Assembly (NCBI GenBank): GCA_902629575.1
Contig: CACORJ010000002.1
Location: 1 to 64,000 of the forward strand
Direction of reading: 5' to 3'
Source of the DNA: an uncultured Pelagibacteraceae bacterium
Lineage (GTDB): Bacteria > Pseudomonadota > Alphaproteobacteria > Pelagibacterales > Pelagibacteraceae
DNA: 64,000 nucleotides
Numbering within the stretch: the stretch's first letter is position 1; the number at the start of each line of letters is the position of its first letter. The notes beneath the pieces are model-generated. The model was not told the origin of the DNA and did not search any database. It saw only the letters and a program-made list of their open reading frames with translations. Of the stretch, positions 51,852 through 60,824 are shown piece by piece. The translations under genes and the position numbers were made by a program.

Positions 51852-52481
51852 TTAGTTTTTTTCTATTTTTGCAAATCTTGATTTATATAAAATCTCACAT
51901 TTAAAATTATTTTTAATAACAAATTCATCTATCGCTTTTCTTACCCCAGGCGCATATGATAAATTATAATCATCACATAATATTGTTCCATTTTTGTTGA
52001 TTACTTCAATACAATTATCTAAGTCATTTTTGACAGTAAAATAGTCGTGTCCACCATCTAAAAAAACGTAATCAATTTTAGACATATCAATTTTTTTTAG
52101 CACAAAATTTGAGTTTCCCTTAATAAGATGAATATTTTTTTCAAATTTTTTTAAAAGATCTTTTACAGACTCTATACTATATGGATCTTGTTTTTTTATA
52201 TATTTAAAATAAAGTCTTTTTAACGGATTTGAGAAACTTGTATTAGGAATAATTTCTGATTTATTTTCTTCATTTTTTTCAAATAAATCTAATCCAATAT
52301 ATTTAAAATTATCTTTATGAATTTGATAAAGTAATTCACAAATATTTCTTGCGGTCACCCCGTGAAAAACACCAACCTCTAAAAAACACTTGGGTTTTTT
52401 TATTTCAATCTGATCAAGAAAAAAATCACCATCACCTTTTTGTTTAAGACTAGTTTTTCTGAAATACTTTTTATACTTCAT
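51852..52481 (-). CDS. Class I SAM-dependent methyltransferase (Methyltransf_24-like)
   Basis: 209 residues. The SAM-binding glycine loop is CFLEVGVFHGVTARNI (~32-47), and the metal/substrate motif DYVFLDGGHDYFTVKNDLD (~136-154) is typical of methyltransferases found with glycan or O-methyl clusters. Highly AT-rich and Lys-rich compared with neighbours. It is isolated from sugar genes here, so the acceptor is unknown. No membrane segments or signal peptide. Confidence 0.75.
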   Translation of the reverse strand: MKYKKYFRKTSLKQKGDGDFFLDQIEIKKPKCFLEVGVFHGVTARNICELLYQIHKDNFKYIGLDLFEKNEENKSEIIPNTSFSNPLKRLYFKYIKKQDPYSIESVKDLLKKFEKNIHLIKGNSNFVLKKIDMSKIDYVFLDGGHDYFTVKNDLDNCIEVINKNGTILCDDYNLSYAPGVRKAIDEFVIKNNFKCEILYKSRFAKIEKN

Positions 52482-52522
52482 ATTAATAACGTTTTAGTAA
52501 TATTAATATAAAAAAAAAGAGA

Positions 52523-53092
52523 TTAAACAAAGCTTATTATATTATTCGGATCTGGTCTCTTTCTTTCAGTCGGTTCCTCTTTTTTATGACCTAAATAAAT
52601 GAAGCCTGAAATTTTATCTTTTTTAATATCACCACCAAGATATTTTAATAAATTATCATTATATGCATACCATTCAGTTAGCCATTGGGCTGCATAATTT
52701 AAAAATTGTGCGCATGAAAGTATATTCATACAAACTGCTCCCGATGATAATCTCATTTCCCACTCAGGTATTTTTGAGTTTTCAATTGGACAGGATAGAA
52801 CTGCTATTACTACTGAAGCTCTTTGTAATCTTTTAGATTCTCTATCAATTGATACTTCGTCAGCTTTAGGATTTTGATTTAAAAACTCTTTGACGATTAT
52901 GTTTTCATCTATGTATTTTAGGGAGTCACCTTTGATAACTTTTATTCTCCATGGGTTTAATGCTCCATGATCTGGAACTCTTAAGCCTGCTTTTAATATG
53001 ACATCTAAATGTTCTGCAGGTATCTCTGCATTTGACATTTTTCTTGCCAACACAGATCTACGGCTAGAAAAAAAGTTACTTTTTTCAATCAC
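52523..53092 (-). CDS. Nitroreductase family protein (YdjA-like)
   Basis: 189-residue FMN-dependent oxidoreductase. FSSRRSVLARKM at the N terminus binds FMN phosphate, LKAGLRVPDHGALNPWRIKVI is the characteristic YdjA-type motif (APDH...PWR), and SGFIYLGHKKEE forms the C-terminal FMN loop. Homodimeric NAD(P)H-using reductases of this group act on quinones or nitro compounds in vitro; true substrate unknown. Eleven bases after nrdB on the same strand, so likely co-transcribed with nrdAB. Confidence 0.85.
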   Translation of the reverse strand: MIEKSNFFSSRRSVLARKMSNAEIPAEHLDVILKAGLRVPDHGALNPWRIKVIKGDSLKYIDENIIVKEFLNQNPKADEVSIDRESKRLQRASVVIAVLSCPIENSKIPEWEMRLSSGAVCMNILSCAQFLNYAAQWLTEWYAYNDNLLKYLGGDIKKDKISGFIYLGHKKEEPTERKRPDPNNIISFV

Positions 53093-53103
53093 TATTTTTA
53101 AAT

Positions 53104-54129
53104 TTAACTAAATGCTTCTACCCAAGTTCCCTGTGTTGAAGCTTTAGAGTATTCAGTTGCACGTCCCTCAAAGAAGTTCATATGCTCAACAGCATTCAAC
53201 ATTGTATCAAGCCAACCAAGAGGATTTTTTTCTACATCATAAATTGGTTCTAAACCTAATTGAACTAATCTTCTGTTTCCAATAAATCTTATATAATCCT
53301 TAACTTCTTGTGCGGTTAAGCCTTCCATAGGACCCATTTCAAAAGCTAAATCAATAAAAGCATCTTCATGTGAAATAATTGTTCTGCATGCCTCATAAAG
53401 TTCTTTTTTTAGTTTTGGTGTCCAGATTTCAGGGTTTTCTTTTATAAACTCCTTGAAAATTCTAATCATCGAATTGCAGTGAAGAGTTTCATCTCTAACT
53501 GACCAAGTTACTATCTGACCCATACCTTTGAGTTTATTATGTCTTGGAAAGTTTAATAAAATAGCAAAACTTGCAAATAATTGTAAACCTTCTGTAAATG
53601 CACTAAAGACAGCGACTGTTTTTGCAATATCTTCTTTTGAATTTACATTAAAACCTTGCATGTAATCATATTTATCTTTCATCTCTTTGTATTTCATGAA
53701 AGCTGAGTACTCAGACTCAGGCATACCAATTGTATCTAATAAATGTGAATATGCAGCTACATGAACTGTTTCCATTGCAGCAAAAGCTGTCATCATCATT
53801 AATACTTCAGTTGGTTTAAAAACAGTTGTGTAATGTCTCAAATAACAATTGTTAACCTCAACATCAGCTTGTGTGAAGAATCTAAATATTTGAGTCACTA
53901 AATTTTTTTCAGGTTGTGATAAGTTTTTTTGCCAATCCCTCACATCATCGCCTAATGGTACTTCTTCAGGCAACCAATGAATTCTTTGTTGTGTTAACCA
54001 TGCATCGTAACACCATGGATATCTAAATGGTTTATAAACAGGATTTTCAACTAATAATCCCATTTTTTTTGGTTGAATTATTTCTTTTTTGTCCTCTTTT
54101 ACTTTTGTTTCTACTGACATGATAGACAC
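53104..54129 (-). CDS. nrdB: Ribonucleoside-diphosphate reductase, beta subunit (class I)
   Basis: 341-residue R2 subunit with a diiron centre that generates the radical used by NrdA. The iron ligands are visible: FTQADVEVN, then METVHVAAY in the E-x-x-H-x-x-x-Y arrangement whose Tyr matches the radical Tyr122 of E. coli R2, and VRDETLHCNSM with the second-helix Glu/His. The short C terminus ends in TWVEAFS, which binds the R1 subunit. Overlaps the nrdA 3' end by 19 bases. Confidence 0.95.
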   Translation of the reverse strand: MSIMSVETKVKEDKKEIIQPKKMGLLVENPVYKPFRYPWCYDAWLTQQRIHWLPEEVPLGDDVRDWQKNLSQPEKNLVTQIFRFFTQADVEVNNCYLRHYTTVFKPTEVLMMMTAFAAMETVHVAAYSHLLDTIGMPESEYSAFMKYKEMKDKYDYMQGFNVNSKEDIAKTVAVFSAFTEGLQLFASFAILLNFPRHNKLKGMGQIVTWSVRDETLHCNSMIRIFKEFIKENPEIWTPKLKKELYEACRTIISHEDAFIDLAFEMGPMEGLTAQEVKDYIRFIGNRRLVQLGLEPIYDVEKNPLGWLDTMLNAVEHMNFFEGRATEYSKASTQGTWVEAFS

Positions 54130-56051
54130 TCCTCGTATTCCGGTTGTTCGTTAGTTTGTTTATTTTTAGATTTATATACATTTGCTGTAATATCAGTTGA
54201 TTTTGCATTATTGATATTTTCAGCTCTTTGAATTGATTTTGATCTGCAATAATAGAGGCTTTTTAAACCTTTCTTCCATGCATCAAAATGAATTCTATGC
54301 AATTCTTTTTTATGAACATCTGCTGGTAAAAATAAATTTACTGATTGTGCTTGGGAAATAAATGGTGTTCTATCTCCACTCAATTCTACAATCCATTTTT
54401 GGTTCAATTCAAAAGCAGTTTTAAATACGTCTTTTTCCAAATCTGTAAGGAAATCTAAATGAGAAACTGAGCCTTGATTTGTTGTAATTGTAGACCATGT
54501 TTCATCATCATTTTTGCCGTGTGTTTCTAAAATTTCCTCTAAATATCTATTTCTAACATTAAAAGATCCTGACAAAGTTTTATGAGTATAGCTGTTAGCT
54601 GCAATAGGCTCAACACCTGGAGATGCACCACCACAAATAATAGATATTGATGCTGTTGGAGCTATAGCAGTTTTATTTGAAAACCTTTCTTTAAAACCAT
54701 ATTCTGCAGCATCAGGACACGCACCTCTTTCTTCTGCTAAATCATTTGATGCTTTATTAACTTGTTCATGAATTTGTTTGAATATTTTTTTGTTCCAAGA
54801 TTTTGCCATGACTGATTCAAGAGGTATTCTATGTTTTTGCAAGAAAGAATGAAAGCCCATGACACCAAGTCCAACACTTCTTTCTCTTTCAGCTGAATAT
54901 TTTGCATCTTTAAATTGATCAGGAGCTTTTTTAATAAAGTCAGATAAAACATTATCCAAAAACCTCATTACATCACCAATCATATTCGGATCATCTTTCC
55001 ACTCATCATATTTTTCTAAATTTAAAGATGATAAACAACAAACAGCTGTTCTATCTCTTCCATCTTTATCAACACCAGTTGGTAAAGTTATTTCACTACA
55101 AAGGTTAGAAGTTTTAACAGTTAAATTAGCTAATTTGTGATGTTGAGGTATTTGTCTATTAACTGTGTCTATATAAATTATATAAGGTTCTCCAGTTTCT
55201 ATTCTTGCAGTTAACAGTCTTATCCATAAATTTCTCGCAGAAATGGTTTGTTGAATACTTCCGTCTGCAGGACTTTTTAAAGCCCATTGTTCATCATTTT
55301 CAACCGCTCTCATAAATGCATCTGAAACTAAAACACCGTGATGTAGATTTAGAGCTTTTCTGTTCGGGTCTCCACCTGTTGGTCTTCTCATTTCCATGAA
55401 TTCTTCAATTTCAGGATGATCAACAGGAAGATAGCAAGCTGCAGATCCTCTTCTGAGAGATCCTTGACTTATTGCCATTGTCAAAGAGTCCATCACTTTA
55501 ATAAAAGGAATTATTCCTGAAGTTTTTCCAACTTTACCAATTTTTTCACCTATAGATCTTAAGTTACCCCAATAACTTCCTATACCACCACCTTTGGCAG
55601 CCAACCAAACATTTTCACTCCAAAGATCTAAAATACCACCTAAACTGTCAGAGGCTTCATTTAAAAAACATGATATAGGTAATCCTCGTTTCGTTCCACC
55701 ATTCGATAAAACTGGTGTTGCCGGCATAAACCAAAGATTGCTGATGTAGTTATAAATTCTTTGTGCATGTAAATTATCATCAGCGTAAGTGCTTGCTACT
55801 CTAGCAAATAAGTCTTGAAAAGATTCATTGTGACCAAGATATCTATCTTTAAGAGTTGCTTTACCAAAATCAGTTAAATTTACATCCTTTGATCGATCAA
55901 TTTTAATAATAATACCTTTATCATTCTGAAAAAGTTCAGTTTCATCACTTAATGAAAATAAATCCGGTCTATTATTCTTTGAGACCTCAGTTACTTTTGG
56001 GCTATATTCAGAGACAGCTTTCTTTAAGGCCTGTGATAGTATTTTATTCAT
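54111..56051 (-). CDS. nrdA: Ribonucleoside-diphosphate reductase, alpha subunit (class I)
   Basis: 646-residue catalytic subunit converting ribonucleotides to deoxyribonucleotides. Active-site N-x-C-x-E motif in TSNLCSEITLPTG, the disulfide Cys in GLPISCFLNEA, the TAIAPTASISIICGGASPGVEP loop, and the redox-active C-terminal pair in EECLSCQ. Shorter than E. coli NrdA (761), mainly because no full N-terminal ATP-cone is visible, so overall activity control by dATP may be missing. Regulated probably by NrdR through boxes upstream. Confidence 0.95.
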   Translation of the reverse strand: MNKILSQALKKAVSEYSPKVTEVSKNNRPDLFSLSDETELFQNDKGIIIKIDRSKDVNLTDFGKATLKDRYLGHNESFQDLFARVASTYADDNLHAQRIYNYISNLWFMPATPVLSNGGTKRGLPISCFLNEASDSLGGILDLWSENVWLAAKGGGIGSYWGNLRSIGEKIGKVGKTSGIIPFIKVMDSLTMAISQGSLRRGSAACYLPVDHPEIEEFMEMRRPTGGDPNRKALNLHHGVLVSDAFMRAVENDEQWALKSPADGSIQQTISARNLWIRLLTARIETGEPYIIYIDTVNRQIPQHHKLANLTVKTSNLCSEITLPTGVDKDGRDRTAVCCLSSLNLEKYDEWKDDPNMIGDVMRFLDNVLSDFIKKAPDQFKDAKYSAERERSVGLGVMGFHSFLQKHRIPLESVMAKSWNKKIFKQIHEQVNKASNDLAEERGACPDAAEYGFKERFSNKTAIAPTASISIICGGASPGVEPIAANSYTHKTLSGSFNVRNRYLEEILETHGKNDDETWSTITTNQGSVSHLDFLTDLEKDVFKTAFELNQKWIVELSGDRTPFISQAQSVNLFLPADVHKKELHRIHFDAWKKGLKSLYYCRSKSIQRAENINNAKSTDITANVYKSKNKQTNEQPEYEECLSCQ

Positions 56052-56083
56052 TTATATTGTTATATTTAGTTAATTGTGCGAAA

Positions 56084-56129
56084 ACAACTATATGTTGTGT
56101 ACGCTGGGTATTGATATACTATATAACAA
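56084..56129 (-). promoter_or_regulatory. Two NrdR-type boxes upstream of nrdAB
   Basis: Box 1 is a perfect palindromic ACAACTATATGTTGT (56084-56098), close to the NrdR consensus. A second CTATAT-centred site (TATACTATATAACAA, 56115-56129) lies exactly 31 bp away, the three-turn spacing typical of NrdR box pairs. They lie in the nrdA/phosphohexomutase intergenic region, 30-80 bases before the nrdA start. Confidence 0.75.
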
Positions 56130-56208
56130 GTAAATCAATAGAACATTTATAGAACAATAAAAAAAATATTCAACTATAAAAAAGAGGAAAAAGTAAGTAA
56201 TTAACAGG

Positions 56209-57663
56209 ATGACTCAGTCAATAAAAATAGACCCTTTAGGCTTTAGAGAATATGACGCACGATGGATCTATGAAAAAGATATCAACTCAGAGGGAATCAA
56301 AATTTTAGGTAAAGGACTAGGAACTCAAATTAAGAAGCATACTAATAAACAAAATCCGAGAGTAATAGTCGGACATGATTACAGATCCTATAGTGAGGAA
56401 ATAAAATCAGCATTAAAAAAAGGTTTGGTTTCAACCGGATGTTTTATCGAAGATGTTGGCTTATCTTTATCACCAATGGTTTATTTCGCTCAATTCAATT
56501 TAGATGCAGATGCTGTTGCAATGGTAACAGCTAGTCATAATGAAAATGGTTGGACAGGAGTAAAAATGGGAATCAAAAAAGGATTAACTCATGCGCCGGA
56601 AGAAATGAAAGAATTAAAAGAAATAACCTTAAATCAAAAATTTTCGAAAGGTAAAGGTAAAGAAAAAGAAATAAAAAATTTTAATGAAATTTATAAAAAT
56701 GACTTAATCAATAAAAATAAAATTAATAAAAAAATTAAAGTTGTTATTGCTTGTGGGAATGGTACAGCTGGTATATTTGCTCCTGATATTTTAAGAGGAA
56801 TTGGTTGCGAGGTAGTTGAGCTTGACTGTAATTTAGACTGGACCTTTCCAAAATACAATCCAAATCCTGAAGATTTAGAGATGCTTCATGCTATTGCTAA
56901 ATCAGTAAAAGAAAACAATGCTGATATAGGTTTTGGTTTTGATGGAGATGGTGATCGTGTAGGAGTAATTGATAACGAAGGCAATGAAATATTTTCTGAC
57001 AAAATTGGATTACTAATTGCAAGAAATCTATCAAATACCCATAAAAATTCAAAGTTTGTTGTAGATGTAAAATCTACTGGCCTTTACGTAACTGATGAAA
57101 TTTTAAATAAAAATAAATGTGAAACTTTGTATTGGAAAACAGGTCATTCTCATATCAAAAGAAAAGTTAATAAAGAAAAAGCTTTAGCTGGATTTGAGAA
57201 AAGCGGACACTTTTTTTTCAATCAACCATTAGGTTATGGTTATGATGATGGTATTAATTCGGCAATTCAGGTTTGTCATCTATTAAATAATCAAAATAAA
57301 AAATTAAATGAAATAATAAAAGAACTTCCCGTTACTTACCAATCTCCAACAATGGCACCATTTTGCAAAGATGAAGAAAAATATAATGTGGTTAACGAAA
57401 TGGTTAAAGTATTTGAAAGAATAAAAGCCCAGAAAATAAAGATAGATAATCAAGAAATTAAAAACATAATAACTGTAAATGGAGTTAGATTTTCTTTTGA
57501 AGACGGTTCCTGGGGTCTAATCAGAGCTTCATCAAATAAACCATCATTAGTTGTTGTAACTGAGAGTCCAACCTCAAATGAAAGAAAAATTAATATATTT
57601 AGATTTATTGATAAGATTTTAAAAGAAAATGGAAATGTAGGAGAATATGATCAGAAAATTTAA
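56209..57663 (+). CDS. manB: Phosphomannomutase/phosphoglucomutase
   Basis: 484-residue alpha-D-phosphohexomutase interconverting hexose 1- and 6-phosphates. Domain 1 carries the phosphoserine loop VTASHNENGWTGVKMG (~103-118), domain 2 the Mg-binding FDGDGDRVG (~244-252), domain 3 the sugar-binding FEKSGHFFF, and domain 4 the phosphate-binding RASSNKPSLV. It could supply glucose-1-phosphate for the CDP-glucose pathway at 12774 and for other glycans (inference). Its stop overlaps the convergent coiled-coil gene by four bases. Confidence 0.92.
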   Translation: MTQSIKIDPLGFREYDARWIYEKDINSEGIKILGKGLGTQIKKHTNKQNPRVIVGHDYRSYSEEIKSALKKGLVSTGCFIEDVGLSLSPMVYFAQFNLDADAVAMVTASHNENGWTGVKMGIKKGLTHAPEEMKELKEITLNQKFSKGKGKEKEIKNFNEIYKNDLINKNKINKKIKVVIACGNGTAGIFAPDILRGIGCEVVELDCNLDWTFPKYNPNPEDLEMLHAIAKSVKENNADIGFGFDGDGDRVGVIDNEGNEIFSDKIGLLIARNLSNTHKNSKFVVDVKSTGLYVTDEILNKNKCETLYWKTGHSHIKRKVNKEKALAGFEKSGHFFFNQPLGYGYDDGINSAIQVCHLLNNQNKKLNEIIKELPVTYQSPTMAPFCKDEEKYNVVNEMVKVFERIKAQKIKIDNQEIKNIITVNGVRFSFEDGSWGLIRASSNKPSLVVVTESPTSNERKINIFRFIDKILKENGNVGEYDQKI

Positions 57664-58745
57664 TTATTTTTTTCCTCTTTTTCCATATTATCATTACTTT
57701 CGTTTTCTGTTTTAGATGGTTTTGAATGGTCGCTGTAAAACTTTTTGATTAATTCCTCTTCTCTTATTCTTTGCTCTTGATCAAATTTATCTTCCCATTC
57801 TTTAATTCTACGATTTTCCTCTTTAATTCTTTCTTCCTCTTCATCTTTTTCTTTTAATAACTTAGCTCTTTCTTCATCTACAAGTCTCTGTTCTTCTTGT
57901 TCTTTTCTCAATTCTTCTGCTTTTTCTCTTTCCTCTTTCTCTCTAAGTAATTTTTCAGCTTCCTCAGTTTTTGTTTGCTCCTCTATTTGCTTGAGTTCAT
58001 CTTCTTTAGCTCTTTGTTCGGCTTGTTCATTTAAAATCTGTCTATCTAGCTCTTGTTGCCTATCTAATTCAAGTTGTTTTAACCTATTCTCTGTCTCTCT
58101 TAATTTTTCTTCTTCATATTTTAATTTTCTAGCAGCTTCTCTTAGTTTTTGTTCCTCATCTAATCTTTTTTGTCTTTCTATTTCCTTTATTCTATTTTTC
58201 TCTTGTCGTTCTGCCTCTTTTATTTCCCTTCTTTTTTGAGCCTCTAATTCTTTTGATTTTATATTCTCTAATCTAATTCTATTTTTCTCTTCTCTAATTT
58301 TTTGTCTTTCTAATATCTTTATCCTTAATTCTTCTTCTTTCAGTCTTCTAGCATCTTCTCTTAATTTTTTTGCTTCCTCATCTTTTAATTTTTGTTGCTC
58401 TATTTGTAATCTCTTCGCCTCGATTTTATTTCTTTTTTCCTCATTTTTTCTAATTTGTCTCTCATTTTCAATAATCAATCTTTGTTGAGCTAATATTTGA
58501 TTTTTCTCCTCTCTTGCTTTGATTATTTTTTCTTGATGAGCTTGTTTTTTTTGCTGCTCTATTTCTTTTTTTTCTTGAATCTTTTTTTCTTTTTCTAATC
58601 TTAATTTTCTTTTTTCTCTATTTTTTTGTAAGTCTCGATAAAAATTTTGAATTTTATTATTCATTCCACCAATTATTGTTTCTGATAGTGATTCAATAAT
58701 ATTTAAATTATTTTTAACTTTTTTTTTTATCTTTTTTTTGCTCAT
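57660..58745 (-). CDS. Highly charged coiled-coil protein, function unknown
   Basis: 361 residues, not recognised as a named family. From residue ~40 to 330 almost every residue is E, K, R, Q or L in an unbroken helical pattern (for example ERQKIREEKNRIRLENIK), reminiscent of TolA-like or single-alpha-helix segments. There is no signal peptide or membrane helix, so it is probably cytoplasmic. The N terminus (KKKIKKKVKNNLNIIESLSETIIGGMNNKIQNFY) is the only part with normal complexity and may be the functional anchor. It converges on manB. Confidence 0.7.
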   Translation of the reverse strand: MSKKKIKKKVKNNLNIIESLSETIIGGMNNKIQNFYRDLQKNREKRKLRLEKEKKIQEKKEIEQQKKQAHQEKIIKAREEKNQILAQQRLIIENERQIRKNEEKRNKIEAKRLQIEQQKLKDEEAKKLREDARRLKEEELRIKILERQKIREEKNRIRLENIKSKELEAQKRREIKEAERQEKNRIKEIERQKRLDEEQKLREAARKLKYEEEKLRETENRLKQLELDRQQELDRQILNEQAEQRAKEDELKQIEEQTKTEEAEKLLREKEEREKAEELRKEQEEQRLVDEERAKLLKEKDEEEERIKEENRRIKEWEDKFDQEQRIREEELIKKFYSDHSKPSKTENESNDNMEKEEKNN

Positions 58746-58796
58746 GCTTTAAAGTATCATTTTTTGTATCCACTGCATTTAAAAGTTATGTTTAAA

Positions 58797-58985
58797 TTGA
58801 GTACAATCATTGAGTGTAAAACTCAAAATTTACGATTTTTGCATATTATCCGTAGCAGTGCTTTTTAAAATTCTTAAAATGATAAGTTTAAAATTCAACT
58901 ATTAAGTGATCATTTGGTTTTAAAGAATCAATTAAGTTTATAATGTGAGGTGATGGAGGGAGACTGAAATCACCTCCTTTTTTTT
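58797..58985 (+). ncRNA. Candidate small RNA ending in an intrinsic terminator
   Basis: This is the largest gap in the window (58746-58983) and holds no ORF. A promoter-like TTGTAT-17-TATGTT at 58764-58792 would start a plus-strand RNA near 58799. The RNA would contain a TTGAGT/ACTCAA hairpin and end at an 8-bp terminator with eight Us, about 187 nt long. The next plus-strand gene is far away, so it is not an mRNA leader. Promoter and identity are inferred. Confidence 0.4.
58947..58985 (+). terminator. Rho-independent terminator with Shine-Dalgarno/anti-SD arms
   Basis: GAGGTGAT (58947-58954), a 14-nt loop GGAGGGAGACTGAA, ATCACCTC (58969-58976), then C and T8. It ends plus-strand transcription toward the convergent permease gene. 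The right arm plus tail, ATCACCTCCTTT, is identical to the usual 3' end of 16S rRNA. A TATAAT just before it (58939-58944) is too close to start the same hairpin cleanly. Confidence 0.75.
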
Positions 58986-59775
58986 ATAATTTTAAATATT
59001 CATAAAAAAATTTAATAGCAATAATTAAAAGAAAAATACCAAACAATTTACTTATTTTATTTTTATCCAAATTATGAACTGTTTTTGCTCCAATCCTGGC
59101 CATTAAAGTCGTAATGGGAATAAATATTAAAAAAGCTGGTATATTTAAAAAACCGATACTAAGTGGAAGATTAGATTTTAAATAACTTCCTGAGACTAAA
59201 AATCCAGTTGCTCCAAATAAAGCTATTAAAAAACCAATTGCTGCTGCACTTCCAATTGCCTTGTTTATTGAATAACCAAAAAATTTAAGTATTGGCACGT
59301 TCATAATGGCACCACCAATACCCATAGGTGCAGAAATAAAACCTACAATAAAACCTAACATAATCCTTAAATAGAGTTTCATCTCAATAATAAGGTTACT
59401 TTCCTTTTCTTTAATCAAAAGCAAATAAATACTTAACAGTAAAATGATTAATGAAAAAAAAAGAACAAGAGCTTTTGTTTTTAATGATGCAGCAAAAATA
59501 GTTCCAATAATGACACCCGATACTACAAAAACTCCGTATCTTTTGACAATATTAAAATCTACAGCTTTAAATTTATGATGGGTTAAAACTGAAACAATAG
59601 ATGTTGGAATAATTATTGAAAAAGATGTACCAACAGCTAAATGCATTACGTATTGTTGATCAATATCTAAAGTTCCAAAAATATAATATAAAAATGGGAC
59701 TGTAATCAAACCTCCTCCAATTCCAAACAAACCTGCAACAAATCCAACTGGAATTGCTGTCAAAACCATTAACAA
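58984..59775 (-). CDS. TauE/SafE (DUF81) family membrane permease
   Basis: 263-residue membrane protein with about eight hydrophobic helices in two repeats. Each repeat has the family's Gly-rich loop: GLFGIGGGLITVPFLYYI near the N terminus and APMGIGGAIMNVPILKFFG at about 155. Members export sulfite, sulfoacetate or other organic anions, or take up sulfur/C1 compounds; SAR11 cells depend on reduced organosulfur, so a sulfur role is attractive but not shown. It follows dusA with a 34-base gap. Confidence 0.87.
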   Translation of the reverse strand: MLMVLTAIPVGFVAGLFGIGGGLITVPFLYYIFGTLDIDQQYVMHLAVGTSFSIIIPTSIVSVLTHHKFKAVDFNIVKRYGVFVVSGVIIGTIFAASLKTKALVLFFSLIILLLSIYLLLIKEKESNLIIEMKLYLRIMLGFIVGFISAPMGIGGAIMNVPILKFFGYSINKAIGSAAAIGFLIALFGATGFLVSGSYLKSNLPLSIGFLNIPAFLIFIPITTLMARIGAKTVHNLDKNKISKLFGIFLLIIAIKFFYEYLKL

Positions 59776-59809
59776 AATTATGTAGATATATTCGTTTGAT
59801 ATTAATGAA

Positions 59810-60802
59810 CTAAGCAGATTGCCCTACTCTTGTATCAAAATTGTTATACTTAATTTTATCCATTATGTGATCTATTTTTTTTACATCAGCATCACGTACA
59901 CACATATTCTCGCTGAGATATCTTTTCCAATAACTTGATCCTGATTGACCATGAAATAATCCAAGTGTATGTCTCATGATTTGATTTATTCTTGTTCCTT
60001 TTTTTAACTCACTTTTTACATAGGGAATAAGTTGCTTTATAACATCCTGTCTACTGGGAATGTTATCATTTTTAAATATTTCTTTTTCAATTTCAGCCAA
60101 TAAATAAGGGGTATGATATGCGGCTCTGCCAATCATAACTCCATCTGTTTTTTTTAAATGAAATTTAATTTCATTAACATTTGTAATACCTCCATTTATA
60201 ATAATTTCCTCATTAGGAAAATCTTTTTTTAATCTATACACATAATTATATTTAAGTGGAGGAATGTTTAAATTTTGTTTAGGTGTAAATTTTCCAAGCA
60301 TAGCTTTTCTAGCATGAATAATAAAGGTTTTTACTCCACTATTTTTAATTATTGAAATGAATTTATTAAAATTTTCATAATCCTCAACATCATCATATCC
60401 AATTCTTGTTTTGATGGTAACTGGTAATTTAGTTACTGATTGCATTTCACTCAAACAGTCTGCAACTAAATTTGGCTCTCTCATTAAACATGCACCAAAC
60501 TTATTTTTTTCAACTTTTTTACTTGGGCACCCCAGGTTCAAATTTATTTCATCATAACCAAAATCTTCACCAACTTTTGTAGCTTCAGATAAGAGTTTTG
60601 GCGATGATCCACCAAGTTGAAGTGCTAAAGGTTTTTCATTAATATTAAATTCTAATAGTTTTTTTTTATCTCCCCTATTTATAGCCTCATCAACAATCAT
60701 TTCAGTATAAAGGAGAGTGTTTTTTGAAATTAATCTTAAAAAGAATCTTTCATGTCTGTCAGTGCAATCCATCATAGGAGCAACTGATACTTTCCTTTTC
60801 AT
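59810..60802 (-). CDS. dusA: tRNA-dihydrouridine synthase A
   Basis: 330-residue FMN enzyme reducing uridines in the tRNA D loop. The DusA N terminus VAPMMDCTDRHERFFLRLI is diagnostic (CTDRH in place of the common TN..FR), followed by LQLGGSSPKLLSEATK, NLNLGCPSKKV with the catalytic Cys in GACLMREP, and GVMIGRAAYHTPYLL. C-terminal RHTLGLFHGQSGSSYWKRYLS is also typical of DusA. Complete. Confidence 0.94.
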   Translation of the reverse strand: MKRKVSVAPMMDCTDRHERFFLRLISKNTLLYTEMIVDEAINRGDKKKLLEFNINEKPLALQLGGSSPKLLSEATKVGEDFGYDEINLNLGCPSKKVEKNKFGACLMREPNLVADCLSEMQSVTKLPVTIKTRIGYDDVEDYENFNKFISIIKNSGVKTFIIHARKAMLGKFTPKQNLNIPPLKYNYVYRLKKDFPNEEIIINGGITNVNEIKFHLKKTDGVMIGRAAYHTPYLLAEIEKEIFKNDNIPSRQDVIKQLIPYVKSELKKGTRINQIMRHTLGLFHGQSGSSYWKRYLSENMCVRDADVKKIDHIMDKIKYNNFDTRVGQSA

Positions 60803-60824
60803 TATTTAACTTTATAGGATTCTA

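Noticed and set aside
58939-58944. TATAAT as promoter of a ~40-nt RNA made only of the terminator hairpin
   Set aside because: The -10 box ends two bases before the stem, so the expected start would cut off part of the hairpin, and its -35 match is poor.
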